In this document: positions 1 through 9,706 of the stretch, in pieces
How positions within the stretch are numbered: position 1 is the stretch's first letter
Layout: every line of letters begins with the position of its first letter
Origin: Sphingobacteriales bacterium
Lineage (GTDB): Bacteria > Bacteroidota > Bacteroidia > Chitinophagales > Chitinophagaceae
Assembly (NCBI GenBank): GCA_016192105.1
Contig: JACPUV010000031.1
Span: forward strand, 1 to 64,000
Length of the DNA: 64,000 nucleotides
Reading direction: 5' to 3'
Notes under the pieces: model-generated
Databases searched by the model: none
The model's input: only the letters and a program-made list of their open reading frames with translations
What the model was told of the DNA's origin: nothing
Program-made: the position numbers and the translations under genes

Positions 1-73
1 CATTATTGGTTAATCATAAATGGGGCCTTCTAAGGGCTAGTTGAGGAATAGATGGGCTGTCGGATTCTTTGGG

Positions 74-120
74 GGAGTTGGGAGTCGGGAGTCGGGAGTT
101 GGGAGTCGGGAGTCAGGAGT
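74..120. repeat. Heptanucleotide tandem array GGAGTYG
   Basis: Six full 7-nt units plus a partial one, GGAGTTG or GGAGTCG with one GGAGTCA, run head to tail without interruption. The G-runs at fixed 7-nt spacing could in principle form a G-quadruplex. It belongs to a set of arrays in the window that share the period but not the sequence. Confidence 0.9.
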
Positions 121-283
121 AAATACAGCTCCTTAGAACGTTTATCAAAATAAACAACCGTTTCTCGTTTTACGTGATCTGCCCGCAACCTGCCTTTGCC
201 GGCCGGCAGGCTCATATCTCGCTACGCTCGAAATAGGAGTTGTCACACAATTATGTTTCAGCCCCTCGTTTTACGGCAAGCCT

Positions 284-311
284 TTCGTACTTCGTACTTC
301 GTACCTCGTAC
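284..311. repeat. Heptanucleotide tandem array TTCGTAC
   Basis: Four 7-nt units (TTCGTAC three times, then CTCGTAC) in the intergenic space before the beta-barrel gene. Confidence 0.85.
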
Positions 312-460
312 TTTAAACAAGACGCACTATATAAGAAGAGGCCTATTACTTAACAAGCTCTCCTAAGTGCCCGCATTAACCATAATTAACCTTAAACAAA
401 GCCCCCTTAACCCTCTTTCCCGCATGGCCAGGATATTTTCGCAGCAGAAACCAGGAAGCC

Positions 461-3298
461 ATGAGAAAGATCTGTTTATTCCTTCTGACCCTTACACTAA
501 GCACCCTGATCAGCGCGCAGAAAAACGGCAGTGTAAAGGGGGTCGCTTACGATACGATCAGCAAACAGCCAGTGGGAGCTGCCACCATTACGGTCCTTGA
601 AAAAAAGGATTCTTCCCTCGTGACCTTTACCATGACGGGCCCCGATGGCCGTTTTGAGATCGGCGGACTCGCCACGGGGAGCTACCGGTTGCTGATCACG
701 CATGTCGGGTATCATAACAGCAACAGCTATTTTTCCATTGCGGATACACTGAAGAACCCGGACCTGGGCCGTATCATAATGAATGACAAGTACAAGGTAC
801 TGGCCGAAGTCGTGCTGGCCAATGAAGCCCCGCCCGTCACCCTGATCAATGACACGATCCAGTACAATGCAGGTTCGTTCAAAACGGCCCCCAATGCCAG
901 CGTGGAACAACTGCTTAAAAAATTACCGGGCGTAAAAGTAGAAAAGGATGGAACGGTTAAGGCGCAGGGCGAGACCGTCAGCAAAGTGCTGGTGGACGGG
1001 AAAGAATTTTTCGGGAACGACCCCAAGGTAGCCACCAAAAACCTCCCGGCCGATGCCGTGGATAAAGTACAGGTCTATGACCGGCAGAGCGACCAGGCCC
1101 AGCTCACCGGTTTTGAAGATGGTAATTATGAAAAGACCATTAACCTGAAACTGAAGAAGGATAAAAAGAAGGGGGTTTTCGGTAAGGTAAGTGCCGGTGG
1201 CGGTGATAAAGAGCGCTATGAAGGTAAATTCAATCTCAATTCCTTTAAGGGCGCCCGCCAGTTCTCCGCCATCGGGATGGGAAATAATACCAATGCGGAA
1301 GGGTTTTCCTTTATGGACATTTTGAATTTTACCGGGGAACTGGCCCGGATGCAACGGGGAGGCGGAGGCAATATCAATTTAAATTTATCCAGCCAGGACG
1401 CTGCCGCGATGGGAATCAACGGCGGCAACCGCAACAGCGGAATCAATACCGCCTGGGGAGGAGGATTGAATTACAATAATATTATCGGGACTAAACTCGA
1501 CCTGCAGAGCAATTATTTTTACAACCGCTATAACCCGAATTCGGAAAGCCACCTGCAACGGCAGTATATATTGCCGGACACTTCGTATTACAGGGCGAAT
1601 ACCTATGCCGATAACCTGAACAATACCCACCGGCTCAATCTTAATTTACTTTACCAGCTGGATTCGCTGAATTCGATCCGGGTTATTCCATCCTTCAGTT
1701 ACCAGGAAACCAGGAACCGCTCCGTCAGCGATTACCGGACCTTATCTGAAATGCAGTCAAAGATCAATGAGGGCAACAGCAACAGTGTAACCCAAACAAC
1801 AGGGTATAATTTCCGGAACGAGATCGCCTGGCGCCGGAAATTTGCGCGCCGGGGAAGGACTTTTTCCCTGTCCCTGCAAACCAGCCTGAACGAAAGCGAA
1901 GGAGATGGCAGCCTTTCATCCATCAATAGTTTTTATAACCCCAATGGCAGTCTGTTGCGCAAGGATACCCTGGACCAGCTAAAGAACAGCCACGGTAGCC
2001 TGAAAGGCTATACCGCAAGGGCCGTGTACACGGAGCCGTTAGGGAAAAGATCCCTGCTGGAATTCAGCCTGGGGCAAAGCAATACGAAGAATGTATCCGG
2101 CCGGGAAACCGTTGATTACAATAAGAGCAATGGCAAGTATGACCAGGTGAACAGCCTGCTCAGTAATGATTTTGAAAACAAGTACGGGTATTCCAGTGCG
2201 GGTCTGCGGTTTCGTAACCAGCAGAAGAAATACAATTATTCACTGGGACTGAGCTGGCAGCAGGCTGATTTGGAAGGTACGATCACCAGCGGGGTAAAGG
2301 ATTCGGTGATCAGTAAAAGCTTTCGCAACCTGTTGCCCAATGCAAGGGTCCAGTATAATTTTTCCCGGTTCAGGAATCTTTCCCTGGCGTATTCAACCAG
2401 TACCAACCAGCCCTCCATGGAGCAGTTGCAACCGGTACCGGATATCAGCAACCCGCTCTATATCCGGGACGGCAACCCGTACCTGAAGCAGGAGTACAAT
2501 CATAACCTGCAGGCCGGGCTGACCCTGGTAAGTCCTTATAAGAACAGGAACCTGTTTTTCTTCCTGCGGATGCAGGCCACGCAGAACAAGATCGTGAACT
2601 ATGATTCGCTGAACCAGCAAACCGGTGTGCGGAAGACAAAGCCCGTGAATGTAAACGGGGTGTACAACCTGAATGCCAATTTCAGTTACAGCCTGCCGGT
2701 ACGTTTTCTGAAAGGCACCCTCGAACTAAGCAGCAATGGAGGGTACAACAAAGGGAAGCAGTTGTTCAATACGGTTTCGGGAGCTGTAAAGGAGAACGCG
2801 ATCAAAAACCTGAACCTGGGACCGGAGCTGAGACTGGATATGAACCCCACGGAGAAGCTGAGCCTGGCCATGGGGGCGGGCTTCAGTTACAATAACACGA
2901 AATATTCCCTGCAGCCGGGGTTCAATACTGATTATTTCTCGCAGGAGTACAGCGCTTCGGCAGACTGGCAGTTGCCCAAAGGCTTTTTCTTCAGTACGGA
3001 TTTTACCTATACCGTCAACAGCCAGCGGGCAGCCGGGTATAACCTCAAAGTACCTTTGTGGAATGCCGGCATCAGCAAGCAGGTATTGCGCTTTAACCGG
3101 GGCGAACTCAAATTGAGTGCAAGGGATCTGCTGAACCGGAATGTGGGGATCAGCCGCAATACCAGCAATAATTATATTGAAGATTCGAGGGTGCTGACCC
3201 TGCGCCGTTTTTTCCTGCTCAGTTTTACCTATAGCCTGAGCAAAACGGGATTAAATAATGCCGGGTCAGGAGGAGGGATGCGGGTGATCGCGAGATAA
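461..3298 (+). CDS. Outer-membrane beta-barrel protein with carboxypeptidase-like regulatory domain
   Basis: Predicted outer-membrane protein of the TonB-receptor-like class typical of Bacteroidota. A signal peptide (about residues 1-19, ending LISAQ) is followed by a carboxypeptidase-regulatory-like Ig fold (about 24-108). A plug-like section follows (about 125-215, with LLKKLPGVKVEKDG and VLVDGKEFFGNDPK). The remaining ~700 residues show the alternating aromatic and polar strands of a large barrel, ending in a strand-like tail. The 945-residue length fits the outer membrane beta-barrel family. No SusD-like partner lies next to it, so it is not a classic SusCD pair and its substrate is unknown. 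The start is chosen because it gives a clean signal peptide. Seen: signal peptide and domain pattern. Inferred: barrel and membrane location. Confidence 0.9.
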   Translation: MRKICLFLLTLTLSTLISAQKNGSVKGVAYDTISKQPVGAATITVLEKKDSSLVTFTMTGPDGRFEIGGLATGSYRLLITHVGYHNSNSYFSIADTLKNPDLGRIIMNDKYKVLAEVVLANEAPPVTLINDTIQYNAGSFKTAPNASVEQLLKKLPGVKVEKDGTVKAQGETVSKVLVDGKEFFGNDPKVATKNLPADAVDKVQVYDRQSDQAQLTGFEDGNYEKTINLKLKKDKKKGVFGKVSAGGGDKERYEGKFNLNSFKGARQFSAIGMGNNTNAEGFSFMDILNFTGELARMQRGGGGNINLNLSSQDAAAMGINGGNRNSGINTAWGGGLNYNNIIGTKLDLQSNYFYNRYNPNSESHLQRQYILPDTSYYRANTYADNLNNTHRLNLNLLYQLDSLNSIRVIPSFSYQETRNRSVSDYRTLSEMQSKINEGNSNSVTQTTGYNFRNEIAWRRKFARRGRTFSLSLQTSLNESEGDGSLSSINSFYNPNGSLLRKDTLDQLKNSHGSLKGYTARAVYTEPLGKRSLLEFSLGQSNTKNVSGRETVDYNKSNGKYDQVNSLLSNDFENKYGYSSAGLRFRNQQKKYNYSLGLSWQQADLEGTITSGVKDSVISKSFRNLLPNARVQYNFSRFRNLSLAYSTSTNQPSMEQLQPVPDISNPLYIRDGNPYLKQEYNHNLQAGLTLVSPYKNRNLFFFLRMQATQNKIVNYDSLNQQTGVRKTKPVNVNGVYNLNANFSYSLPVRFLKGTLELSSNGGYNKGKQLFNTVSGAVKENAIKNLNLGPELRLDMNPTEKLSLAMGAGFSYNNTKYSLQPGFNTDYFSQEYSASADWQLPKGFFFSTDFTYTVNSQRAAGYNLKVPLWNAGISKQVLRFNRGELKLSARDLLNRNVGISRNTSNNYIEDSRVLTLRRFFLLSFTYSLSKTGLNNAGSGGGMRVIAR

Positions 3299-3315
3299 AA
3301 GAACCCGGGGGCGAA

Positions 3316-4293
3316 TCAGTGCTTCAGTCTTCTTTTCTTGATCATACCCCCCCTGGTATCCTTTACACTGCTCATCACGACAAAGGCGTCGGGTTCGATC
3401 TTTTCAATTTCCGTATGGAGTTTATTGATCTCGAGCCGGGTGATCACTGTGTAGATGATATCCACATCCTTTGTCTCCCCTTTTTTACCATAGCCTCTTT
3501 TCCCGCTGTACACGGTTACACCCCGGCCCAGTTTATTGATGATCATCTGCCGGATCTCTTCACTGTGCGCTGAAACAATGGTCACCCCGGTATATTCTTC
3601 AATACCCTCGACGATAAAGTCAAGTGTTTTCGAAGCGGCCAGGTAAGTGATCATGGAATAAAGGGCGATCTCCATGGAAAGGAAATAAGCGGCTGCAGAG
3701 AAAATGAGTATGTTGATCAGGATGATGATATCGCCGATCGTGGTACCCATTTTGCGGCTGAGGTAGATGGCGAGGATCTCTGTGCCGTCTATCACCGCCC
3801 CGCCCCGGACAGTCAGCCCGATTCCGGCACCCAGGAAAAACCCCCCGAAAATGGCCACCAGCAGGTTATCATTGGTTACATTGGGGAAGGGAACCGTGGC
3901 CAGTACGAGTGCCAACCCGCTGATCGCGATCACCGTTTTTATGGCGAAATTCCGGCCAATGGTGGTATAGCCAAGGACCATGAACGGGATGTTCACCGCA
4001 ATGATCAGGAGATACAGCGGAATAAAACTCAGGGCGGAGATCAGCAGAGAAATACCTGTTGCGCCACCGTCAATAAATCCATTGGAAAGCAGGAAACCCT
4101 TGAATCCAAAGGCCGCCGAAAAGACCCCCATCAGGATCAGCAGAAAATCCCGGGCTGTGTGCCGGATCGTGATCAGCATTTCGCGGTAGCTCCGGGCCTG
4201 CTGGTAAGGCGATGCCGGCCCATCCGGTCCCTGTTTACCAGGAACTGTTTTCAATGCTTTTCGTGTAATCCATTTTTTCCAGTAGGCGCTCAT
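3316..4293 (-). CDS. YitT family membrane protein (DUF2179 C-terminus)
   Basis: A 325-residue inner-membrane protein of the YitT/DUF161 family. After a short polar N-terminus there are five or six hydrophobic segments (about residues 45-230; for example DFLLILMGVFSAAFGFKGFL and a glycine-rich GGFFLGAGIGLTVRGGAVIDG-like stretch). A soluble C-terminal DUF2179 domain (about 235-315) contains VTVYSGKRGYGKKG and VITRLEINKL. The biochemical role of the family is unsettled; transport or ligand sensing has been proposed. The gene converges with the beta-barrel gene and stands alone. Translation could also begin at Met39 (MLITIRH), which would remove the polar leader. Confidence 0.85.
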   Translation of the reverse strand: MSAYWKKWITRKALKTVPGKQGPDGPASPYQQARSYREMLITIRHTARDFLLILMGVFSAAFGFKGFLLSNGFIDGGATGISLLISALSFIPLYLLIIAVNIPFMVLGYTTIGRNFAIKTVIAISGLALVLATVPFPNVTNDNLLVAIFGGFFLGAGIGLTVRGGAVIDGTEILAIYLSRKMGTTIGDIIILINILIFSAAAYFLSMEIALYSMITYLAASKTLDFIVEGIEEYTGVTIVSAHSEEIRQMIINKLGRGVTVYSGKRGYGKKGETKDVDIIYTVITRLEINKLHTEIEKIEPDAFVVMSSVKDTRGGMIKKRRLKH

Positions 4294-4427
4294 ACCGTAT
4301 TATCCCGAACTTTTTCAAATTTACCAAATAATTTCCTGCAACGATCTCCGGAGAGAGAATAAGCGCCCATTTAAAAAGAAGGGGCCCTTCTGCCATAATT
4401 TCCCCGGTAATACTTAACTTTTGCGGC

Positions 4428-6503
4428 ATGAAACCTATTCCTTTATTGCTGCTCCTGCTGTGGCAGCAACTCCTGTCCGGGCAACCCGCCCCGCTTCAGC
4501 AAAAAGCCGTCCTGGTAAAAAGAATGATCGAACTGAACCACCTGTCCCCCCGGCCGGTGGACGACAGTTTTTCACTCAGTATGTTTAAAACGATCCTCAA
4601 CCGGGCCGATGGCCGCCGGCTCCTGTTTACGGATCCCGAATACAAATCCCTGCAGGCATACAGTCTGCAGCTGGATGATGAACTGAATAATAAGGGCTGG
4701 GCTTTTTATGATCTCTTTTCTTCCCTTTACCGGAAAGCGATCAAAAGGGCGGATTCCATAATTACCAGGGTCACGGCGAAAGCCTTTGATTTTACAGTGA
4801 GCGAGACCGTTACCAGCGGGAAAAGGGACCAGTTCCTTTTTGCGGCCGATATTCCGGCTCTTGCCGGTCGCTGGAACCGGAACCTGAAATTTAAGGCGCT
4901 GGATCTGTTATTTGATAGGACCGGGGAAGATAGCAGTACAACCTCCCTGCAAACCGTGATCAAGGCATCAGAAGTTAACGTAAGGGAGCAGCTGAGGAAA
5001 ACTGAAATAAGAAACCTGAAGCGGATCATTGAACATCCGACCGGGGTGGAGGGCTATATCACCGAATTATACCTGGATGCACTGGCAGAGAGTTTTGATC
5101 CGCATACCAATTATTTTTCTCCGCAGGGAAAACAGGAATTCCAGGAACAACTGAGTACGGAGGCCTTGTCGCTGGGTCTTGACATCGACGAAAATGAAAA
5201 AGGGCAGATCACCGTGGATAAACTGGCACCCGGGGGACCCGCCTGGAAATCGGGTGACCTCAACAAGGGAGATGTGATCCTGAGTATCCTTTGGGAAGGA
5301 AAAGAAACAAAGGATATGACCGGGCTGGGATTGCAGGAAGCGCAGGAGGAGCTGGATCGTTCAGCCGAAGGGAAAATAATGATCCGGGTCCGGAAAACGG
5401 ACGGAACGATCCGGACCGTGATGCTGCGTAAGGAAAAAATTGAGAACGAGGAGAACGTGGTAAAAGGCTTTGTGCTGGAAGGGGAGAAAAAGATCGGTTA
5501 TATATTATTACCCGGTTTTTATACGGAGTGGGAAAACGAGACCGGCTCCAGTTGCGCCAATGATGTGGCCAAGGAAATCGTAAAACTGAAAAAGGAAAAT
5601 ATCGAGGGGCTGATCCTCGATGTGCGTTATAACGGGGGCGGTTCTGTAGGAGAAGCCATGGATATGATCGGCATTTTTGTGGATGAGGGTCCGCAGGCCG
5701 GGATCCGGACAAAGGAGCCGAAGATCGTTTACCTCAAGGACCCCAACCGGGGAACGATCTATTCAGGTCCCCTGGTTTTGCTGGTCAATGGGCAAAGCGC
5801 CTCCGCCTCGGAAATGCTGGCTGCGGCCCTGCAGGATTATAACCGGGCGGTGATTGCGGGGAGTCCCACATTCGGAAAGGCCACGATGCAGCAAATGAGG
5901 GCCCTGGATACCGCGATGAAAAAACCACCCATGAATGACAGGGGAATGGATATGGTGAAGATCACTACGGGTAAATTATACAGGCTGAACGGGGAGTCGG
6001 TGCAGCAGAACGGGGTACAGCCCGATGTGTACCTGCCCGATGCGTTCGACGCGATTGAGTACCGGGAAAAATTTTTGCCCAATGTGCTCAGCAGTGAGCC
6101 CATTGCAAAGAACAGTTATTATAAACCGCTGCCGTCCCTGCCGGTCAATGAACTGGCGGCCCGGAGTGCGGTCCGCATCCAGGCCGATGATAATTTCCGG
6201 GATATCCGGCGGATCATTGCCCTGATGATCGCCCGTAGGGAGCGAACGGAGACCATCTCCCTGAAATGGGAGGAGTTTGAGAAATGGGCCCGGCAAAATG
6301 AAACGGAAAGGGAGGCGTTGAAAGGGACCGGCCTGGCTTCGGGCAAAATCTTTAAAGTGGGGAATCATAACCTTGACAGGGCCCTGCTGGCCAATAACGA
6401 ATATGCCCGGGAGCTGAACCAGCAATGGCTGGAAGATATCGGGGAGGATATTTATATCCAGGAAGCCTTTCTTGTTTTATGTGATTTGATTAAATTGCGT
6501 TAA
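4428..6503 (+). CDS. Carboxy-terminal processing peptidase (S41, Prc-like)
   Basis: Periplasmic serine protease of family S41, the tail-specific protease type. An N-terminal signal-like segment (about 1-18) precedes a helical region. A PDZ domain lies at about 245-330 (from LGLDIDENEKGQITV), followed by the protease domain. The catalytic dyad is visible: Ser459 in GQSASASE and Lys484 in PTFGKATMQQ, 25 residues apart as in E. coli Prc. At 691 residues it has the usual length for the long Prc-like subgroup. The family trims C-termini of exported proteins and controls murein hydrolase levels; targets here are unknown. A box close to the Bacteroidota -7 element (TAACTTTTG) ends only a few bases before the ATG, so the leader is probably very short. 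Confidence 0.92.
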   Translation: MKPIPLLLLLLWQQLLSGQPAPLQQKAVLVKRMIELNHLSPRPVDDSFSLSMFKTILNRADGRRLLFTDPEYKSLQAYSLQLDDELNNKGWAFYDLFSSLYRKAIKRADSIITRVTAKAFDFTVSETVTSGKRDQFLFAADIPALAGRWNRNLKFKALDLLFDRTGEDSSTTSLQTVIKASEVNVREQLRKTEIRNLKRIIEHPTGVEGYITELYLDALAESFDPHTNYFSPQGKQEFQEQLSTEALSLGLDIDENEKGQITVDKLAPGGPAWKSGDLNKGDVILSILWEGKETKDMTGLGLQEAQEELDRSAEGKIMIRVRKTDGTIRTVMLRKEKIENEENVVKGFVLEGEKKIGYILLPGFYTEWENETGSSCANDVAKEIVKLKKENIEGLILDVRYNGGGSVGEAMDMIGIFVDEGPQAGIRTKEPKIVYLKDPNRGTIYSGPLVLLVNGQSASASEMLAAALQDYNRAVIAGSPTFGKATMQQMRALDTAMKKPPMNDRGMDMVKITTGKLYRLNGESVQQNGVQPDVYLPDAFDAIEYREKFLPNVLSSEPIAKNSYYKPLPSLPVNELAARSAVRIQADDNFRDIRRIIALMIARRERTETISLKWEEFEKWARQNETEREALKGTGLASGKIFKVGNHNLDRALLANNEYARELNQQWLEDIGEDIYIQEAFLVLCDLIKLR

Positions 6504-6527
6504 CCTTATACTAAACCTGAACCGATC

Positions 6528-7580
6528 ATGCATTTTTTTCCCCGCACCGTCCTTGGCTTATTTATTCTTTGTTTATTTATCCGTCCTTCCTTCAGCGCCG
6601 CCCAGTCCTTTGATACACCGGTTGATTACCTGGAGTTTATCGGCAAGGCCAACGAGCAGCTGACCCTGAAGTACATGGTATATATCAGCAGCATGTCGCA
6701 CGGCAAGAGTGCCCGCAAAGTGGAGAAGCGCCGGCTGGAAGTGCTGGATGCGATCACCAATACCCGGATGAATGTGATGGGGATGCCGCCATATAAAGGC
6801 GATAAATCCTTCCGGGATACCACGGCAGTTTACCTGAAGATCCTGTACAGTGTCTTTAACGAGGATTATAGCAAGATCGTGAACATGGAAGAGATCGCGG
6901 AGCAGAGCTATGACGCGATGGAAGCCTATATGCTGGCCCAGGAAAAGGCCCAGGAGAAACTGCAGCAGGCATCGCAGCGGCAGAATGAAACGCAGAAGAA
7001 ATTCGCGGAGAAAAACAATATCCGGTTACTCGAAAATACATCGGAGCTGGAAGCCAAGATGAAGACCGCTTCGGATGTGATGCACCATTACAATGAAGTG
7101 TACCTGGTTTTCTTTAAAAGTTACAAGCAGGAAGCCTACCTGATGGAGGCCATTGGGAAGAAAAATGTGAACAGCATTGAGCAGAACAGCAATTCCCTCC
7201 AGGGCTTTGCGGAGGAGGGATTGGAAAAACTAAAGACCCTGAAGCCCTATGCCGGGGATGGTTCCCTGCTGAGCGCCTGCCGTACGATGCTCAATTTCTA
7301 CAAGGAGGAGGCAAAGAAAAGCGCCGGCATCAGTGATTTTGTACTCAAGGAAGAAAATTTCAATAAGATCAAAAAGAAGTTCGAGTCCAAACCGGCCGGT
7401 AGCCGCACCCAGCAGGATGTGGATGAGTTCAACAAGGGGGTGAAGGAGATCAATGCCGGGGTGAATGCCTACAATGCCACGAACAATGAGCTGAATAAGA
7501 AGCGGGCCCAGTTCCTGGACGGATGGAACAGCACCGTGAAGCGGTATATGGATACCTATATTCCCGAGCAGCGGCGATAA
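6528..7580 (+). CDS. Secreted coiled-coil protein of unknown function
   Basis: 350 residues with a signal peptide (about 1-26, ending FSAAQS). The rest is largely helical, with a long charged helix rich in Ala, Gln, Lys and Glu (about 135-175, around AQEKAQEKLQQASQRQNETQ) that looks like a coiled coil. No catalytic motif is visible. It resembles Bacteroidota surface proteins annotated as LIC11966 family, but this link is from memory and weak. It starts 24 bp after the S41 protease gene on the same strand, so the two may be co-transcribed. Codon use matches the core genome, and it is the last such gene before the AT-rich island. Confidence 0.7.
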   Translation: MHFFPRTVLGLFILCLFIRPSFSAAQSFDTPVDYLEFIGKANEQLTLKYMVYISSMSHGKSARKVEKRRLEVLDAITNTRMNVMGMPPYKGDKSFRDTTAVYLKILYSVFNEDYSKIVNMEEIAEQSYDAMEAYMLAQEKAQEKLQQASQRQNETQKKFAEKNNIRLLENTSELEAKMKTASDVMHHYNEVYLVFFKSYKQEAYLMEAIGKKNVNSIEQNSNSLQGFAEEGLEKLKTLKPYAGDGSLLSACRTMLNFYKEEAKKSAGISDFVLKEENFNKIKKKFESKPAGSRTQQDVDEFNKGVKEINAGVNAYNATNNELNKKRAQFLDGWNSTVKRYMDTYIPEQRR

Positions 7581-7713
7581 TTTTGACCCTGGCGGGGAAA
7601 ACGCAAAAATTGGCGGGGGTATTTGTATAGTGAAAAGAAGCTGATATTCAGAGAGATGCTGTCATACGGGGGAATTGTTAGTGCGTAAATAAAAGTGTTG
7701 TGTGCAATATAAT

Positions 7714-8742
7714 ATGACCTCTAAGATTCTAACCATATTCTTTTTGTTGGCTTCAACAATAGCTTTTTCGCAAACCGATAAAGCTAAAAAAGACAGTGCT
7801 ACAAAGCTTGTTTTGGCAGACACAGTTAAAGCAAATAAATCTGACACTATTTATATAACTAAGGATAGACTCGTTGACAAAGAATTAAGAATTGTTCTAG
7901 AAGAAACAAACAGGCCAGACTACTTTAAATATATCTTACCAATTCTGACGCTTTTATTGGGTATTGGAATAAATAAATATCTTGATTATCTAAAGGATAG
8001 AAAGCAAATAAAAAAAACAGGTGAAAGGTGGAAGGCAGAATTAACTAGCCTTGAAATGCCAATTACAAAACAGATTCAATATTTAGAAGACTTTTTAGCT
8101 GAGCATAACAAAGAAGTTTTTGGTGTTCCTAAACTAAGCATAGTCACTTCATTAGACTGTGAGGTTTTTAGTTCTCTTGGTAAAACTGATTTTATCAAAT
8201 TTATCCAAAGCAGTTTATCAAAGGATTATAAAGATTCGGTTATATTCTCAAGCAAAGTATCCTCATTTATATCAATCGTAAAGAGTAATACTGAAAACGT
8301 AAGGCTTAAGTTTAATGAGTATTTAGATGGCACGTCATCACACACAACAAAACTTTCGCTAGGGTTACAAGAACTGCTAATAGAATTTGCTGACTTCGGA
8401 GTTAAAATTGAAAAAGAAGTAAATGGAGACCCTATTCAGCATCCAGGCTATGCAGGACTTCTTGAACTTTTTGACAACGAGATAGCGCCCAAGTTACAAA
8501 CAGGGGATTATGATATTTATGAACTTGAAAAGAAATTCTTTTTGCCTTTGTTCAATTTACTCGGACATATGAGATTAGATGACCGTACAAAAAAAATGGC
8601 TGATATAGCAAGTGGATGCATGAGCAGTATTAAGGGAATCAAAATGGAGAAGAAATATTTATCAGAAAATATCACAACATTGATTTCTCATTATAAGGAC
8701 GACGTAAAAGACCTAAACGAAATTCTAACAGAATTAAATTAG
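7714..8742 (+). CDS. Predicted membrane-anchored protein in AT-rich island
   Basis: About 342 residues, not recognised. A hydrophobic N-terminus (ILTIFFLLASTIAFSQ) looks like a signal peptide. A second hydrophobic segment at about residue 75-95 (YILPILTLLLGIGINKYL) is followed by a charged region and a long helical cytosol-type domain (about 100-342). The ATG at 7714 is preferred over an upstream GTG because it starts directly at the signal-like sequence. Base composition and codon use (AAA, ATT, TTA-rich) are unlike the flanking genes and match the two genes that follow, which suggests joint acquisition. Confidence 0.75.
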   Translation: MTSKILTIFFLLASTIAFSQTDKAKKDSATKLVLADTVKANKSDTIYITKDRLVDKELRIVLEETNRPDYFKYILPILTLLLGIGINKYLDYLKDRKQIKKTGERWKAELTSLEMPITKQIQYLEDFLAEHNKEVFGVPKLSIVTSLDCEVFSSLGKTDFIKFIQSSLSKDYKDSVIFSSKVSSFISIVKSNTENVRLKFNEYLDGTSSHTTKLSLGLQELLIEFADFGVKIEKEVNGDPIQHPGYAGLLELFDNEIAPKLQTGDYDIYELEKKFFLPLFNLLGHMRLDDRTKKMADIASGCMSSIKGIKMEKKYLSENITTLISHYKDDVKDLNEILTELN

Positions 8743-8797
8743 AAAATCTTCATCTAATGATTAGCTACACCTTTTTGCATAATATTATTTACACACT

Positions 8798-9694
8798 ATG
8801 TTTGTAATCTCTCCTACAGACAATACTTGGTTTCAATTTCTAAAGGACACAGGATTAAATTCATTTGTCAACTTTTGGACACCCACACCATGGAATGTTA
8901 AAAAATTAAATCAGGGTGACAGGTGGTATTTTCTTTTAAAATCACCAATACGACAAATTGGAGGCTTTGGAGAATTTTATGAGTACAAAAATTTGACAGC
9001 CAACGAAGCTTGGAGTGAGTTTGGACAAAGAAACGGTTGTGTTGACAAAGCTCAATTCATTGACAGAATACAAACATACATTGATAAAAACAGCGAGTCG
9101 TTTGGCGGTAAATCAATCGACATCAATACTTATGAAATTGGTTGTATCGTTTTAGTCAATTGCCAGTATTGGGACGAAGAAAAATATCTTAGACCTGAAG
9201 ATTTTCAAATTGATTTCGCTACTCAAGTTGTTAAATACAAATACTTTGACCAATACGATCCTTTCACAATTCAAATTGACAGTTCCGACAATTTCAATTT
9301 AGTTAACGAACCCAGAGAAGAATACAAACGAGAAGTCAATCAACGAAAAGGACAAAGTGAATTCAAAGGAAAAATATTAAAAGCCTATAATAACAAATGC
9401 TGCATTACAGGTGAAACTTGTCCTGAACTTCTTGAAGCAGCACATTTACAATCTTACTTGACAGAATCTTCAAATCATATTCAAAACGGAGTCTTGATTA
9501 GAGTTGACCTGCATCGTTTGTATGACAGCGGACTTTTGTTTATTGATAGTAACTATATCGTTCACATAAGTTCTCTAATTCAAAGCACAACTTACCAGCA
9601 ATATAATGGGCAAAGAATTTCATTGCCAGACAATCCGAATTCTTATCCATCAAAAGAAACTTTGGAATTGAAAAGACCAAACTTTCGACAATGA
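8798..9694 (+). CDS. HNH endonuclease with N-terminal PUA/EVE-like region
   Basis: 298 residues. The C-terminal third carries an HNH nuclease core: NKCCITGETCPELLEAAHLQ (about 201-220), then NGVLIRVDLHRLYDSG (about 229-244). These supply the metal-binding His, the Asn and the second His. The N-terminal half (WYFLLKSPIRQIGGFGEFYEY region and an AW..FG..NG pattern, about 45-85) resembles PUA/EVE-type modules that sit in front of HNH domains in modification-dependent restriction enzymes; that assignment is by pattern only. A DNA defence role is therefore plausible but not shown. It lies 55 bp after the membrane protein gene in the same AT-rich block and is followed by a ~200-bp inverted-repeat element. 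Confidence 0.85.
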   Translation: MFVISPTDNTWFQFLKDTGLNSFVNFWTPTPWNVKKLNQGDRWYFLLKSPIRQIGGFGEFYEYKNLTANEAWSEFGQRNGCVDKAQFIDRIQTYIDKNSESFGGKSIDINTYEIGCIVLVNCQYWDEEKYLRPEDFQIDFATQVVKYKYFDQYDPFTIQIDSSDNFNLVNEPREEYKREVNQRKGQSEFKGKILKAYNNKCCITGETCPELLEAAHLQSYLTESSNHIQNGVLIRVDLHRLYDSGLLFIDSNYIVHISSLIQSTTYQQYNGQRISLPDNPNSYPSKETLELKRPNFRQ

Positions 9695-9706
9695 AGAAAT
9701 ACTACA

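Larger units (their letters stand above)
1..460. other. Non-coding left edge with tandem repeats
   Basis: No convincing gene is seen here. The stretch holds two short heptanucleotide arrays (listed separately). The only longer open frame, on the minus strand, is mostly translation of the first array and has no family features. The promoter of the gene starting at 461 must lie at the right end, but no clear TAnnTTTG box was found. Confidence 0.6.

Noticed and set aside
30..215. Minus-strand open frame over the first 7-nt array
   Set aside because: Its sequence is mostly translation of the GGAGTYG array and it has no start signal or family features.
461..3298. SusC of a polysaccharide utilisation locus
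   Set aside because: No SusD-like gene, glycoside hydrolase or sigma/anti-sigma pair is adjacent, and the plug is of the shorter beta-barrel family.
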